In this document: positions 24,078 to 35,808 of the stretch, one piece after another
Layout: the number at the start of each line of letters is the position of its first letter
How positions within the stretch are numbered: the first letter of the stretch is position 1
Origin: Tulasnella sp. 424
Lineage: Eukaryota > Basidiomycota > Agaricomycetes > Cantharellales > Tulasnellaceae
Assembly: GCA_019633425.1 (NCBI GenBank)
Contig: WSUB01000110.1
Location: forward strand, 62,001-126,000
Direction: 5' to 3'
Length of the DNA: 64,000 bases
Notes under the pieces: model-generated
Database searches by the model: none
Told to the model about the DNA's origin: nothing
What the model saw: the letters and a program-made list of their open reading frames with translations, nothing else
Made by a program: the position numbers and the translations under genes

Positions 24078-24899
24078 GTTGGGAGGTCTTCACTGGATCA
24101 GAGATGGAACGTCGTCACTCCTTTCGTTTCCGTCAACGGATTTAACGAGCTTATGTCCGTGTCACCACCACAGGACGAGGAATTATCGACTGTCCTGCAT
24201 CATCTCTCTCTAAGTATATGCACAGTTCTCCCAGTCTCCATGACGTAGAGTCAATCCAACGTGCAGTCGTCCCCGAAAGTGATCCTTTGGGGTCTCCGAG
24301 ACACCCGAACGTATTCCTGGATGACCGAGTCCGACCTCGCGATTTGTCCCCAAAAGGATAACTTATCTCACTTCCAGCACCTCTTACGTACGTATACGTC
24401 TCGGCTCAGTATTTCAAACTTAGAATGCTGCAGTAAGGCTTTTCTCGTCGTGCTCTCCTTCGGTACAAGCGGCTAGATGAACCGCATGAGTCCGTCATCA
24501 TTTTGATTTTCGTCGTATGAGACAGAGGATTGGAGGATTGGATGGATCTCGTGTCACCAGGAGGCAGTTGAGTGTCTATTACATAAATGGAAAATGGAAC
24601 TGCGAGTATAGAATATTGGTAAGAGGGTCGATCGAGGAGAACGGCATTTGGTGCTTAGACACCGTCCTTCATGTGAAAATCACCAACGCTTGCAAAGGGC
24701 GCCGAGGCAGGCATTCCGTCACTTAGATCATGGCCTCGAGAAAGATATCTGCTACGATGAAGCGATGTAATTATCAATTTCCCCAATGATCATCTGCGCC
24801 ATGACAAATAGCAGCAAGCATATTTAGCGCTCAAACCACACGCGATTCGTTCCATTTTGGACCAAGACTCGAGTACTTCCGTCTTACCAACCCCTCTCA
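24078..24899. promoter_or_regulatory. intergenic upstream of DUF6535 copy 2
   Basis: Shortened version of the SEC31/DUF6535 divergent intergenic region. The conserved leader GAGTACTTCC and CTTACCAACC lies just before the ATG at 24900. No other gene is seen. Confidence 0.5.
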
Positions 24900-27549
24900 A
24901 TGACCACTCCAGCTCCTGACATTTACAACCCAGGCGTCAAGTTCGAAGTCCCTGTCATTCCCCAAGCATTCGGTCAGGACGGCGGCGAGTTCTTACGCCG
25001 CTACGATGCCCTCGCAGACGAGATAGACGACGATATGGTTAAAGGGCTCAAAGAGCAGCTTGATGGACTTCTTATCTTTGTGAGTCCCTCCCCCATCACC
25101 CCTCTATACTCGTGGTCAAGCTGCTGATATGTCGTAGGCCGGTCTCTTCGCCGGAGTCAATTCCGCCTTTCTTGCGCTCACCCTTCCTCTCATGAGCCCC
25201 GACCCCGCAGACGACACTAATGCGCTCCTTCGGGAGAACAATGCAATTCTCCTCCAACTAGCATCGGGTAGGAACGACAGGCTTCGTAGCGCCCAAGCTC
25301 TCCCTTCCGAGACTTTCTCGCCCGTTGGCAAAGTCCTAACCGTCAATCTCTTATTCTCAGTGAGCTTGACGCTCGCATTGATATCTTCATTTATGGCGGT
25401 CCTGGGGCGGCAATGGCTCGTCTACTACCGCAAACGAAGCGGTGGCGGACCCGACCGTCAGAGGTGGGAGCAGCTCAAACGGTTCTTAGGAGCCGAAAGA
25501 TGGGGTCTTGAATGGGCCCTCGACGACTTTTTACCTTCCATTTTGCAGATTGGCCTTATCATCTTCTGCATTTCGCTCACGATCTATCTCAGCACTCTTC
25601 ACCCCACACTGTCAAACGTTGTTGGGACGTTTATGTGCACGGGGCTGACAGTTTTAATTATTACTGCGCTTCTGGCAACTTGGGACAAATTCTGTCCGTT
25701 CCAAAGCCCTCTATCACATTTGATTTCCCGGTCCACCGCCTCGGCTACGCGCTTGCCTGCACGCTTGGCTGGCCTGACTCGGGAAGTACTAAGACAGTTT
25801 ACCAAATTTCCCATCCGGTTCGAGCTTGCCGACCTGCTCGAGCCTTTGGCGTACGTTTTTCTCGGACCCCCCTATGTGCTCATTCTCGTCGTCCTGGATT
25901 TATTAATTACGATGAAGTGGGTGCTCCGCAATACAGTCCGATACTGCTTTGCCGGACAATCCGAAGCTTCATGGTCAGGACTCCGGTTAGATATGGAAAT
26001 CATACCGGACATTATTGACCTGCCGTCCTCCTTGGTCCGTTTCGCATCCCAACTCCTGCCAGGCAAGAGGCAAGAAGAAGACCCCGGAGAATTACAGATT
26101 TTCGCAATCAAACGCGCCATATGTATATCGGATGATGCCCTAACCCTGTTGCACGGCGTCTCAAACATTCTCGCCATTAGCGATTCGCATCTCTTGAACA
26201 TACTTGCCGCGGACGATGACTTTACCACCCGCCTCTCGGAACTATGGAGAGGTTCGTACAGCCGAACTCTCCAGCTTCGAGGCCGCGACCAACTGGACTT
26301 GGCTACGAGGATTCAATGTTTGTATCGTGCGGCATTGGCACACGTTCTCCTCTCCTTTTCAACGGCCCGCGGCTGGGACCGTCTTAAACGAGGTTACGAT
26401 CTAATGCTTCCTTCAGACAAGGGTTCGGAGGAGCAAAGGATGCTCCCTCCATCAGACCTCGTGCAAAATATGCACTCGAATATGATCAATGCCTACCTAA
26501 GTTGCATATCATTTGATTGGGTTTTCGATTATCGTAAATTGCCGGCGGTCAATTCCCTCCCACCCCCCTCCAGCATGGATGTGCTGCTTAATCCAACATG
26601 GAGATGCATCTCTATCGTCCTCAGTGTTATCGTTGAACGCCGAGAGGCGGGCTCTCATTGGCGCGCAATCATGGAGGCGTCCCGTAATGCATATGTCGGG
26701 TTAGTTTTTTTTAGGCCAAGACGTTTGAAAACTGATCCATTTCTAACCGGAACGTCACAGAGATCCCTCGGTAGCCCTTTGGTACCTTGAGAGTGTGATG
26801 ACGAAATGTAGTGATCATGACCTTCCACGAGAAAGCCGAGATATCCTGAAACAACATCTTGTTCCTATTTTCAAGTTTGCGGGCAAGGCAGCTGTCGACA
26901 GCGCGGAGAGTCGGGGAATCGGGACATACCCAGCAGCAAATCTGTTGCGTCTTTCGGAAACGTTTATGCGAGCCGAAGATTCCCCCAGCAATTTTATAAA
27001 TATCGGACGAAGCCTTCGCAGAGAGCTAATTCCCGTCTTGGCCACGGTGCGAGAAAGGAGCGATTTATATTTCAAGGACGAGTGAGTTCTAGTATGAAAA
27101 GGCCGATATCGATGTTGTGCGCTGAGTCCCAATCTGGTTTGTTAGATATTTTCTGGGTTCCTTGGGGCAGCTGATTCATCTGTTCACCGACTTGACGGTG
27201 CTTTCTAAGTCGCCGACGATTTTCTCAAACGAGGAGGACCTCGATTTGGCCTCTTTATTCAGCCCAATCTTACGACACCTTCAAGCAGTGACACGGGATC
27301 CGGGTTGGGTGGAACTCCAATACGAGCACAGTGTATCGGAAGTAAACCGGCTTGGTAAGGTGTTTAGGAACTTCAAGGCTGTGGCGGAGAGTGATTTTCG
27401 GAAGATCAAGGTGACTACTTTCACTCGTGGGTGGAATTCTCGTTTTGCTTACTATGCGAGTTCGAATCGTGTCTCAGATAGGGAAACGGGACCCCGAGTT
27501 GCGATGGTGTCACTGTCGGGAAGAGGATCTGATTGCGATGGTATATTGA
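24900..27549 (+). CDS. DUF6535 membrane protein, array copy 2
   Basis: Exons 24900-25079, 25138-26699, 26761-27081, 27146-27410 and 27478-27549 join in frame to 799 aa. The four-helix DUF6535 region is almost identical to copy 1. The variable segment (25,707-26,065) differs: it includes TASATRLPARLAGLTREV, a two-repeat version of the minisatellite seen in copy 3, and then PYVLILVVLDLLITMKWVLR, shared with copies 1 and 5. The C-terminal tail is PELRWCHCREED. The 11-kb insertion begins about 160 bp after its stop, so the gene itself is intact. Confidence 0.85.
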
Positions 27550-27710
27550 GTTTCATGCTTAGGACAAGTTGCAGGAGGTGTCTGGCCATCTCTTTTTTGT
27601 GCTCTCGTTGTATTTTGCCTTTCGTCTTGGATGATCGTGTGATGTAATTTTGGGTGCCTGACGCGTTGGAGCTCAGTGGTCTGAATTTAAACCGAACCCG
27701 TCTACCTTTC

Positions 27711-28343
27711 ATCGTAGCGGCGCTATCCCGCCAAGCCCCGACTCAGTTTGTTTGTGAAATGAAATATTTATGCGATTCAAGATTGTCTTGTCGTTGAACG
27801 CATTGCGCAAAATATTGCCTCAACTTAGGTCCTAAGGTTATCGTGTTCAAGAGGTGGATGAACTCGGTGAAGATGCCTCCTTAACAAAATTTGGTATCTT
27901 GATTCCGTGGTGAAGGATTTTTGCCAGTCATAGAGTTGCACGCGATCCCGTTGAAGAGAATTCGACCCTTCGCCATCCAACACAATGATGCCCCGAGCCA
28001 ACCGCTAGGCGTAAACGTCAGCCCCACATGCCTAGGTAATAGAAAGCGCGAAATTCATCGGCGCTCGTAGGCTGTCGAAGTTGAGCGGCTTTGATGAAGA
28101 GTGCCTCTCCGGGGAACTTAGAAGTGGGTGCCTGGGTACCGCGTCGGCGTCATAACAGCTTGTACACAGAGATCCAAACTATAGCGTGCTAGGAGGGAAT
28201 TCAAGCTCAGTGACAGAGTTGGGAACCCACTGGGGTTCAGCTTCAGCCTCATGGGCCACAGCTTTGAGAGACCGAGGGCGTTTGGCCTTGAGCATTCCGG
28301 CTGGCTTCGGTGAGTCTATTGCTGAGGAAATCCACTTGCGCCT
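27711..28343. other. left flank of the 11-kb insertion, unknown origin
   Basis: Unit homology stops abruptly after CTACCTTTC at 27,710. What follows has no match in the other units. CCCCGACTCAG at 27736-27746 is the inverse of CTGAGTCGGGG at 38724-38734 at the other boundary. A minus-strand open stretch (RRKWISSAIDSPKPAGML to a stop near 28,179) may be a gene remnant cut by the transposon, but its other half is not found beyond 38,309. Confidence 0.5.
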
Positions 28344-28433
28344 TACAGCTCTTTTCACCAAACCTTTCCACGGTTGGTTTTCACCTAAACTCCCACCTTC
28401 CCGCCATTCCCTCGCCGCGCGAGCCATATCTCC
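28342..28433 (+). repeat. left terminal inverted repeat of the Tc1/mariner element
   Basis: Identical for the first 32 nt (including CTTA) to the reverse complement of 38221-38312, then about 43 diverged nt, then GCGCGAGCCATATCTCC in both. Equal length and the TA at the edge support transposon ends. Confidence 0.85.
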
Positions 28434-28581
28434 AGCCACACACGTGCTAGAGCCTCCAAGTTTTTGCTCGGTCCTCAACGCCAATTTCCTCTAGGTCCGA
28501 GACGGGTTCGATAAGGTGTAGCAGGTGTGAGTGCAATACCCTGTCACAAATGGATGGATTGCGTTGCTGACTGACCTCGCT

Positions 28582-31500
28582 ATGGACCTTCACAACCGTC
28601 TCGGGAAGCCTAGAATGACCAAAGGACAAGAGCCTTCCTCCAACATGTGCTGGGCGGTTATTCGAATGGTTCTAGAGGAAGTTCCGATCAATTTGATCAT
28701 GCAGTATACGGATCTCTGCCTCAAGACCATTGGCAAAATCCAGCAGCGCTACCATGACACCGGAGACCCGACACCAGGCAAGCGACCGAAGAATATGGGG
28801 AATCGAGGGTGTATGCTGGGTGTTACGGAGCTGAAGGTGCGTGTAGAGCACTATTTCAAAGGCAGTCATTATCCGTTGACCTGTCAGACTCCGATAGAGT
28901 ATCCTTATCGCGAGGCTGGTCTCAGAGTCGAGAAGTAACAGAGTAGAGGTGTAAGTTGTCGTATTCGAGAGGCCTTGCTGTAGGTAGAACACAAGAGGCA
29001 AAGTGAGGAACAACCCTCCTCACTTAAGTTGGTATATAAAGGCTATCGTGGAACGTCAAGGAATGTTATGGAAACGCTTACGCGTTCGTTTGCCGCTGAC
29101 ACGTCTCATGAGTAAGGACGGTGTGGAATACATGAGGTGCTGAGTGAGCGCATGAGTAAGTGCCTCGAGGTCCCCTCGAGAGTTCGGTCATGCCCGCATC
29201 CGAATCCCGTATCTTATCTTATCTCCTAGGCCATGGTCATGACATCACTCCCCTCCAAGACCGAGCACGTCGCTTCTTATCTGCTCTTGTTTTGACGATG
29301 TTGCGAGGTTCTTCGCTCAGGTGATACTGCGTCTGGGTAGCGTGTATGAAACTCTCTGATTTTGTCTTCTGCGTTTTCCAGGTTGCCAACATCTTCCCAT
29401 GAGTTGTGACCTTCCCCATAACCAGTCCATTTAACGAAGTACTGAAGCTTACGGCGCCAGTAGCGGGAGTTCAGGATTTCTTCAACCTCGTATTCTTCCT
29501 CGCCATCGATAATTTCTGGGGGTGGTTCTTCTCGGGTGCGCCCTGGGATGGTGTCTTCTTTGTACGGCGTTAGTAGTGACACGTGAAATACATTGTGGAT
29601 CTTCATACTTGGTGGGAGCGCTAATTGGTATGCGTGGGTGGACACCTTTTTTGTTATCTTGTAAGGTCCTAACCGCTTTGGCCCTAGTTTCTTTGCCGGT
29701 CGATCCGTACGGATGTTCGTTCCTTCTGGCAGTACTAAGTCGTCAACTTCCAACGTTGGTGTCTCGCCGTGTCTCCGGTTAAAGAACTCTGCATGCTTTT
29801 CTTGTGCAAGTTTCATGCTTGCTTGTAGCTCTTCCCGGATGTTTGTAAACCTATTGGCAATTTCCTCCGCTCCTGGGCTCGATTGGTCCCGGCTTGGTAC
29901 GTCCGTAAATGTTGGATTGAAACCGTAGTTTGCATAAAAGGGGGACATTCCAGTCGTGCTATGAACTGCGTTGTTGTATGCAAACTCTGCTAGTGGCAAT
30001 GCTTGGGACCAGTCGTCTTGTCGATGGGAGGTGTAGAACCGTAAGTACGTCTCCAAGGTTGCATTTGTTCGTTCTGTCTGACCGTCGGTTTGGGGGTGGT
30101 ATGCTGTTGAGAACTTAGGCTGGATCCCTAAGCGTTTGTATACTGCCCTCATCAGTTTGGATTCGAAGTTCGGCCCACGATCGGATACTGTGTCGATCGG
30201 CGTTCCGTGCAGTTTCCACACGTTGTTTAGCAAGAGGTCCACTACGCCTTCTGTGTCCACTTTGCTTACGGTTTTGACAAAATGTGCTTGTTTAGTTAAT
30301 CGACACACTGCGACCAAGATTGCGGTATACCCATCAGATTCTGGTAACTCCGTTATCAAGTCGTACGACACCGATTGCCAAGGTCCGTCCGGAATTGGTA
30401 GCGGTTTCAATAACCCATGTTCCTTTGCATGCCGGTTCTTGTTTCTTTGGCACGGGTCGCACTGTTCCACGTATCGATTTACATAGCTCTTTTGGGACGG
30501 CCAGTAATATCCTCGCGCTACCAGTTCCAGCGTTTTGGCTTGTCTTGGATGTCCAGCGATCCTTGAGTCGTGGTATAGTTCTAGTATTTTTCGTTTTATC
30601 TCTTCGCTGTTTGGAACATAGACTTTTCCGAGTTGGTACAGAATCCCATCTTCCCATTTTAGGTCTTTGGTTGCTTTTCGGATTTCCATTGGTGCGACGG
30701 TTGGATCGGCGTTTAGGAGTGCGATTGTTGCTTTCAGGTCTTTGTCTTCTTGCAGCGCTTCCTTGATTAGATCCAGAAGTTGGGCATCGGATGCATATAT
30801 GGCCGCAATGACTGTGATTGCCTCTTTATTGAAGATGGTCTGGTTTCTTTTGTCGTCGTTAGCCCCCCCTTCAGGTCGCAGATCCGATCGTCACGATAGT
30901 GCGTCTGGTTTCCCTGACATGACTCCTGGCCGATACCCAATATGGTAGTTGTAATGGGTCAGAAGGTCTGCCCATCTTGCCTGTCTTTGGTTTGTAATCT
31001 TGGCGTCTCTGAAATACCGGAGATTCCTATGGTCCGTAATAATGTTGACTGGGTCCTCCGTTCCTTGCAGGTACGTGGAATTCGCACTTCTTTGCTCGGC
31101 AGAATAGACGGTATTTTCGGAACTGGGACAGGATGGTTTTGTTGGTTTCGATGTGAGGTGCTAGTTCCTTTGCAAATGACAGTGTATCGTCCAGGTAGTT
31201 GGTTGCCGTCAGGTCCAAGATGGGTGCCAATACGTCATTCATGAAGCGTTGGAAAACCGCTGGTGCGTTGCAAAGACCGAAGTGCATAACCTTGAATTCG
31301 TACAGCCCCCATCTGGTCTTAAACGCTGTCTTCCACTCGTCTCCCGGTTTAATGCGAATTAGGTTGTACCCGTTTCGAAGATCGAACCTTGAAAATATTT
31401 CTGACCCTCTTAGCAGATCCATTGTTTCGTCTGTCCGGGGAAGGGGGAACTGGTCCTTTATGGTGATGTCGTTAAGCTTTCTCCAGTCCATTACTAGCCT

Positions 31501-34500
31501 TTTCTTCCCATCTTTCTTTGGAACGTAGAAGCACGGTGCTGCTACTGGCGAGCTTGATCTTTGAATAAAACCTTTCTTTAGCATGTCGTCCAGCCAGGTT
31601 CGCAGCTCTTTATTGTCGGCGTCCGACATTGGGTACAGACCCGAAGGTTTTGGCAGTGGCGCTCCTGGTACTAGATCAATTGCTAGGTCGTATTGCCAGT
31701 GTGGGGGCATCTCGTCACAAGCTTCTTCGTCGAACACGTCTAGGAAGTCGTGGTATTCCATTGGTACAACTTCCTTAGGCGGTTTTTCGTCTTTTGCATG
31801 CTGCAATGCTATATGCGCAGAGATATTTTTCAACCTTGGTTCCCTACTTTCCTCGATTGCTGCTATGAGTTCTTCCAAGTCGTCATCATCGTATTCCCAG
31901 TTCTTGACTGGTGGCGTGTAAGGTTTCCCATCGGTTCTTCCTACTACGTCTGGTGCACTATCCAGACATTGGTCCGCGCATTGCTCACTTGCAAACACCA
32001 CTCGGTTTCGCTCGAAGTCGATGTCTGGGTTGTGTCGTTGCAACCACGGAAGTCCTAGTATAATCGGGTGGTTTCCTATGGGGGCGACATCTAAGACCAT
32101 TTCTTCGTTATGGCTTCCGATTCGTACTTGTGCCTGTACTTCTTCCTCTATTTTTCCTAGAGACCTTCCATCTACGTCTTTTACTGGTACGATCTTTTCC
32201 TTGGGTCGGGTTTCCAACTGGTGTTTTTCTATAAATCTCTGATTGATGAACGATGACGTCGCTCCTGTGTCAATCATCGCGGTCGGTCTTGTTTCTGATC
32301 CTGCAATAGTGAGTGTGGTTGGCACGACGATGTGTCTGGGGCTCGGGTTTTCCATGGATGCAATAGATTCCATAATATCGAAAACATGTGTGCGTAATAC
32401 CCGTTCCAGAACTTGAGCTCTTGAGTGCGTGCTGTTCAAGAGTTTTGGCCTTTTCCCGACTCATCCGTAGTGGTTTCGTCGACCTCTGTTGCCCGTATCA
32501 ATGCTGCTCTCGTGATCCCTCCTTTCTTTTTGAGCTCCGCACAGTCACTCTTCCTATGCCCTTTTCCTCCACAGAATAGGCATAGCCCTTCCTTGAACCT
32601 TCGTTGTCATTCTTCAGGAGAGATTGGTCCTCGGCGTACAACCGCTGCTCCAATATCCATTGGGATAGGGTCGTTGGTGGTAATGTTGAGGAGAGGGGTC
32701 GTGGGTGCGTGATACTCTCTTCGTGGTGCTGGGCTTGGTCTATTAGTGTTACCGGACTCCTCCTTCTTTTCCTGCTTGCGGGTCCAAATGCGATTGTCGA
32801 TTTTCTCCACCAGTCGGATGTAGTCGTCCAACGCTGCCGGTGCGTCTACTTTGGCAAGTTCGTCTTTGATTTCCGATTTTAGTCCTTTATAGTAATGGTA
32901 CTTGAGCTGATCGTCGCCGGTCCATCCTAGGATCGTGATAAGTTGTTGAAAGTCGCTTGTATACGCCGTTGCCGATCTGAGTTGCTTAAGGTTCGTCAAC
33001 GCTCGCATTGCACTCCCCTTTTCGTCCGGGTCGTAGAAATCGGCTTCGAAGAGGTCATAGAAACTGGTCCAGACTGTCACCCTATTGCTGTTAACCCTAT
33101 TGATAATGTCGGTCCTGATTGGGTGTGCCCACAGCGCTGCTTTGTCTTGAAGGAGCATCAATACGAATTGAATTTTAAGGGAGTCGTTCGGGAAATCTTG
33201 TGGTCGAAGGTTGAAATACAGTTGGCACGATTGGATGAAGGAGAGCGCGTGTGACCCCTTCCCTCCTTTGAAAGGTTCGGGCTTCACCGGCTTCAATCCT
33301 CCTCCAGTTCCGGTGGTTCCCGTAATGTTCATAGTTGTGGGGATGTTGCTGAGCCCATTGGTAAGGTTTTGGGTTGCCGTATTTAGTCCGCTGATTGCTG
33401 CGGTTACTGCTCCTCCTACGTTTAATGATGTCATAGTCCCTTGCATGGTGTTGAGTTGGTTCGTGGCATGTGTAGCAGCGGCGTTTGCTTGGTCGACTTC
33501 ATTTCGTGTGTTTGTGAGTTGCTGGGATAGTATCTGGACGTTGTTGCTCATTAGGTTTAGTGCGGCTCGCAGATCGTCGTTGCTGAGATTGCTAAAGTCT
33601 ACTGTGTCGAAGCTTGTATCCATGGCGATTGGAGTCGGTGGATGAAGTGGTTAAGGGGGAGTATGTGGTACGCTCGGTGATACTGTGGGGGGTAGGGTTC
33701 GTAAGGGATGAAAATCTTGAGTTCGTCGGTTGAAAAGTACGAGTAAGGGAAGACTAGTTGAAGGAGTCTCTTCTGGACCCTTGTTCGCTTGCTAACGTCG
33801 GCGTAGTAGGTTTCTTGATTCTGGTAGGCTTTCGCCGCTCGTACGTGGTATTGATTGAGGATACCTCCTCCAAAGGTTCGTGGGATGTACATGGGCGGAT
33901 CGAGGGGGATTCCTAGGCCTGTTTGGTCTACAGGGTCCTCTTCTTCGTTTTGGTTGATAAGGAGTTGTACTTCGAGTTCTTCGATGAGGTCATCGAGGTC
34001 GGGTGTTGGGTCGTTGGCCGAAATAACTTGCCTAGGCTTGTTAGAGCGATGGTTTTCGTAGACCCACTTCTTAGTTCGTTCCTTGAGCCTTTGCTCCCAC
34101 TGTTCGTTGGTGAGCGTAAGGACGACTTTTCTGGCGGTTTGCCTTGCTGGCTGCCTTTGCTGCTGTTTCTTGGCGATGCGTACTGTGAGTGGTGCCACTA
34201 GAAATTCGTCGAAAATGTTTTAGGATCGCGAGATAGTTCCTCAAGAAGAGTCGGTTACTTTGGGTCCAGTATGGGTTTTTGACAGAGTGTTCGAGGTGAT
34301 CGATGAGGTCGCAGGGTTCTTGACGAAAGGTGAATCCGTCCCACGTTTCGGGTGACAGGGTTTCAAAAGATCTTGTATCCAGGATGACAAGGTACACCTT
34401 TTGGAGACTTTGCCTAATGTCAGACTCCGATAGAGTATCCTTATCGCGAGGCTGGTCTCAGAGTCGAGAAGTAACAGAGTAGAGGTGTAAGTTGTCGTAT

Positions 34501-35746
34501 TCGAGAGGCCTTGCTGTAGGTAGAACACAAGAGGCAAAGTGAGGAACAACCCTCCTCACTTAAGTCGGTATATAAAGGCTATCGTGGAACGTCAAGGAAT
34601 GTTATGGAAACGCTTATGCGTTCGTTTGCCGCTGACGCGTCTCATGAGTAAGGACAGTGTGGAATACATGAGGTGCTGAGTGAGCGCATGAGTAAGTGCC
34701 TCGAGGTCCCCTCGAGAGTTCGGTCATGCCCACGTCCGAATCCAGTATCTTATCTTATCTCCTAGGCCATGGTCGTGACATGACCTGACTTTTCCTGACA
34801 GTTCATCCGCACGAGCCTAGAGCGTCAGCCCGACATCCAGCTTCAAGGGCTCACTGAAAGTCTCTGGGGGTTCTGCGGAATCGATGCTTCTGAGGTCTCG
34901 GTTTGGCGGGCTTTGAGAAAAATGGGATACACTAGAAAGAAGGTTTGTTCTTCAGCAAAAGGACGGCAGACTACTCAAATGATTCTCCTCTCACAGATAA
35001 TGCGGTTAGCCATCGAGCAGAATGAGGTTTTTCGGGATCGCTTCATTCTAACTATTGGTCAGTACTCACCGGAACAGCTGGTGTTTATTGACGAGAGTGC
35101 AGTGGATCGGCGGACACCCCACCACGCATATGGCTGGGCTCCGCGAGGCCAGTGGGCGCAGATGCACAGCCATTTTGTGCGTGGCGCAAGGTACATGTCC
35201 CTAGATCGTGAGTTTGGGTAGTTCGGAGCTGGAGAAATGCTATTCTCTTCATGCATAGGTTCTCATTACTCCCCGCACTCACGCTCGAGAGCATCATCCA
35301 CCTTTCAATTAAGGAGGGCTCCTTTGATGGAGAAGCCTTTCTCAATTTCATTCGGGAGTTGCTTGACATGATGGAACCTTACCCAGCACCAAACTCGGTC
35401 TTGGTTCTTGACAATTGTACCATTCACAAGGTTGATGGGGTACGAGAGCTTGTCGAGTCTCGGTAATGTCCATCTGTTTTTTGCAAGCACCCTCCTTTTT
35501 AACTTCCTTCTGCTTAGCGGTTGTCGGCTCCACTACCTTCCTCCTTACTCACCCGACCTGAACCCAATAGAGCTCGCATTCTCTTCGATAAAAGCTCATC
35601 TCCGGCATCACCACCACACTGTCCAAGCGGTTCTCACCGGCAAAAAGGAACACTTCAACGCAGCTGTTGAACTTCTCAGTGATGCAGTTTATTCAGTAAC
35701 CGCTGAGAAATCACGCGGGTGGTTCCATCATTGCGGATATCTGTAA
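28582..35746 (+). CDS. Tc1/mariner (IS630-like) DDE transposase, intron hit by gypsy
   Basis: Exon 1 (28582-28836) encodes an HTH region ([20 protein letters not shown] to MLGVTELK). The next intron has donor GTGCGT at 28837 and acceptor CTGACAG ending 34801. Without the retrotransposon it would be about 61 nt, normal for this genome. Exon 2 starts [11 protein letters not shown] at 34802 and has ISASEVS-like HTH 2 ([18 protein letters not shown]) and the first catalytic Asp in [10 protein letters not shown]. Exon 3 (35259-35462) has the second Asp in [11 protein letters not shown]. Exon 4 (35518-35746) has [11 protein letters not shown] with the catalytic Glu. The exon 2/3 junction is uncertain: the good donor GTGAGT at 35208 gives the wrong phase, so either a GTTTGG donor at 35213 is used or one base is lost. 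Otherwise intact. Confidence 0.8.
28877..28881. repeat. target-site duplication TGACC, left
   Basis: TGACC directly precedes the left LTR and recurs at 34781-34785 directly after the right LTR. Confidence 0.9.
28882..29244 (-). repeat. 3' LTR of the gypsy element
   Basis: 363 bp. Differs from the other LTR at about eight positions by eye, nearly all transitions, so roughly 98% identical. Confidence 0.9.
29277..31068 (-). pseudogene. RNase H remnant, integrase and chromodomain
   Basis: A remnant from 31,068 ([42 protein letters not shown]) ends in TGA at 30891-30893, where the family has Arg. The same frame then stays open to 29277. Integrase: zinc-binding HH-CC ([14 protein letters not shown] ... 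CDPCQRNK), core DDE residues in [23 protein letters not shown] and [12 protein letters not shown]. Downstream is a GPYKI-type segment and a chromodomain ([30 protein letters not shown]). The chromodomain would direct insertion to modified chromatin. From 30689 on, 470 residues are uninterrupted. Confidence 0.85.
31027..32439 (-). pseudogene. protease and reverse transcriptase, truncated
   Basis: 470 aa open frame in a different phase from gag. The aspartic protease motif [12 protein letters not shown] lies near residue 55. The RT has [70 protein letters not shown] and the catalytic YLDD, all present. The frame then changes at about 31,070: CEFHV is followed by out-of-frame sequence. In the next frame the text resumes as [18 protein letters not shown], which belongs to the end of RNase H. 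So the RT connection and most of RNase H are deleted. Confidence 0.85.
32540..33623 (-). pseudogene. gag, premature stop before zinc knuckle
   Basis: 338 aa open from [20 protein letters not shown] to SPEE, then TGA at 32607-32609. Contains a capsid-like domain ([55 protein letters not shown]). Right after the stop, in the same frame, comes [20 protein letters not shown] then DC, a CX2CX4HX4C nucleic-acid-binding knuckle. An Arg codon (CGA) at the stop would restore the usual family sequence, so a C-to-T change at a CpG is likely. Confidence 0.85.
33599..34397 (-). pseudogene. leader ORF upstream of gag, frameshifted
   Basis: Two overlapping frames: one from 34397 ([20 protein letters not shown] to [11 protein letters not shown]) and one that continues from about 34,215 ([20 protein letters not shown]) to a stop at 33599. 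The shift lies in an AAAA run at about 34,217-34,220, consistent with a single-base indel. The second part has a Gln/Arg/Lys-rich stretch, an acidic region and many Tyr near its end. It overlaps the gag start by about 25 nt. I do not recognise it; it may be an extra leader protein of the element. Confidence 0.45.
34418..34780 (-). repeat. 5' LTR of the gypsy element
   Basis: 363 bp, the same length as the 3' LTR with no indels seen. Followed by target duplication TGACC at 34781-34785. Confidence 0.9.
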
Positions 35747-35808
35747 ATCTTCCTAGACTATTTATGCTGATCGAGTATTATTTACATGGATATGAAAAAT
35801 AAAACCGT

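Larger units (their letters stand above)
28882..34780 (-). mobile_element. Ty3/gypsy chromovirus-type LTR retrotransposon
   Basis: Two 363-bp LTRs with TGTCA...TGACA ends flank a minus-strand gag-protease-RT-integrase-chromodomain order typical of chromodomain-bearing Ty3/gypsy elements. A 5-bp duplication (TGACC) marks insertion. A purine-rich tract (GGAGGGGAGTGA on the minus strand, 29245-29256) adjoins the 3' LTR, as expected for second-strand priming. I did not find a standard tRNA primer site next to the 5' LTR. The coding region is defective: a stop before the zinc knuckle, loss of most of RNase H, and another stop upstream of integrase. Confidence 0.9.

Noticed and set aside
34411..34417. 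tRNA primer-binding site next to the 5' LTR
   Set aside because: The minus-strand sequence starting TTAGGCAAAG does not begin with TGG or match a tRNA 3' end I can name; self-priming is possible but not shown.
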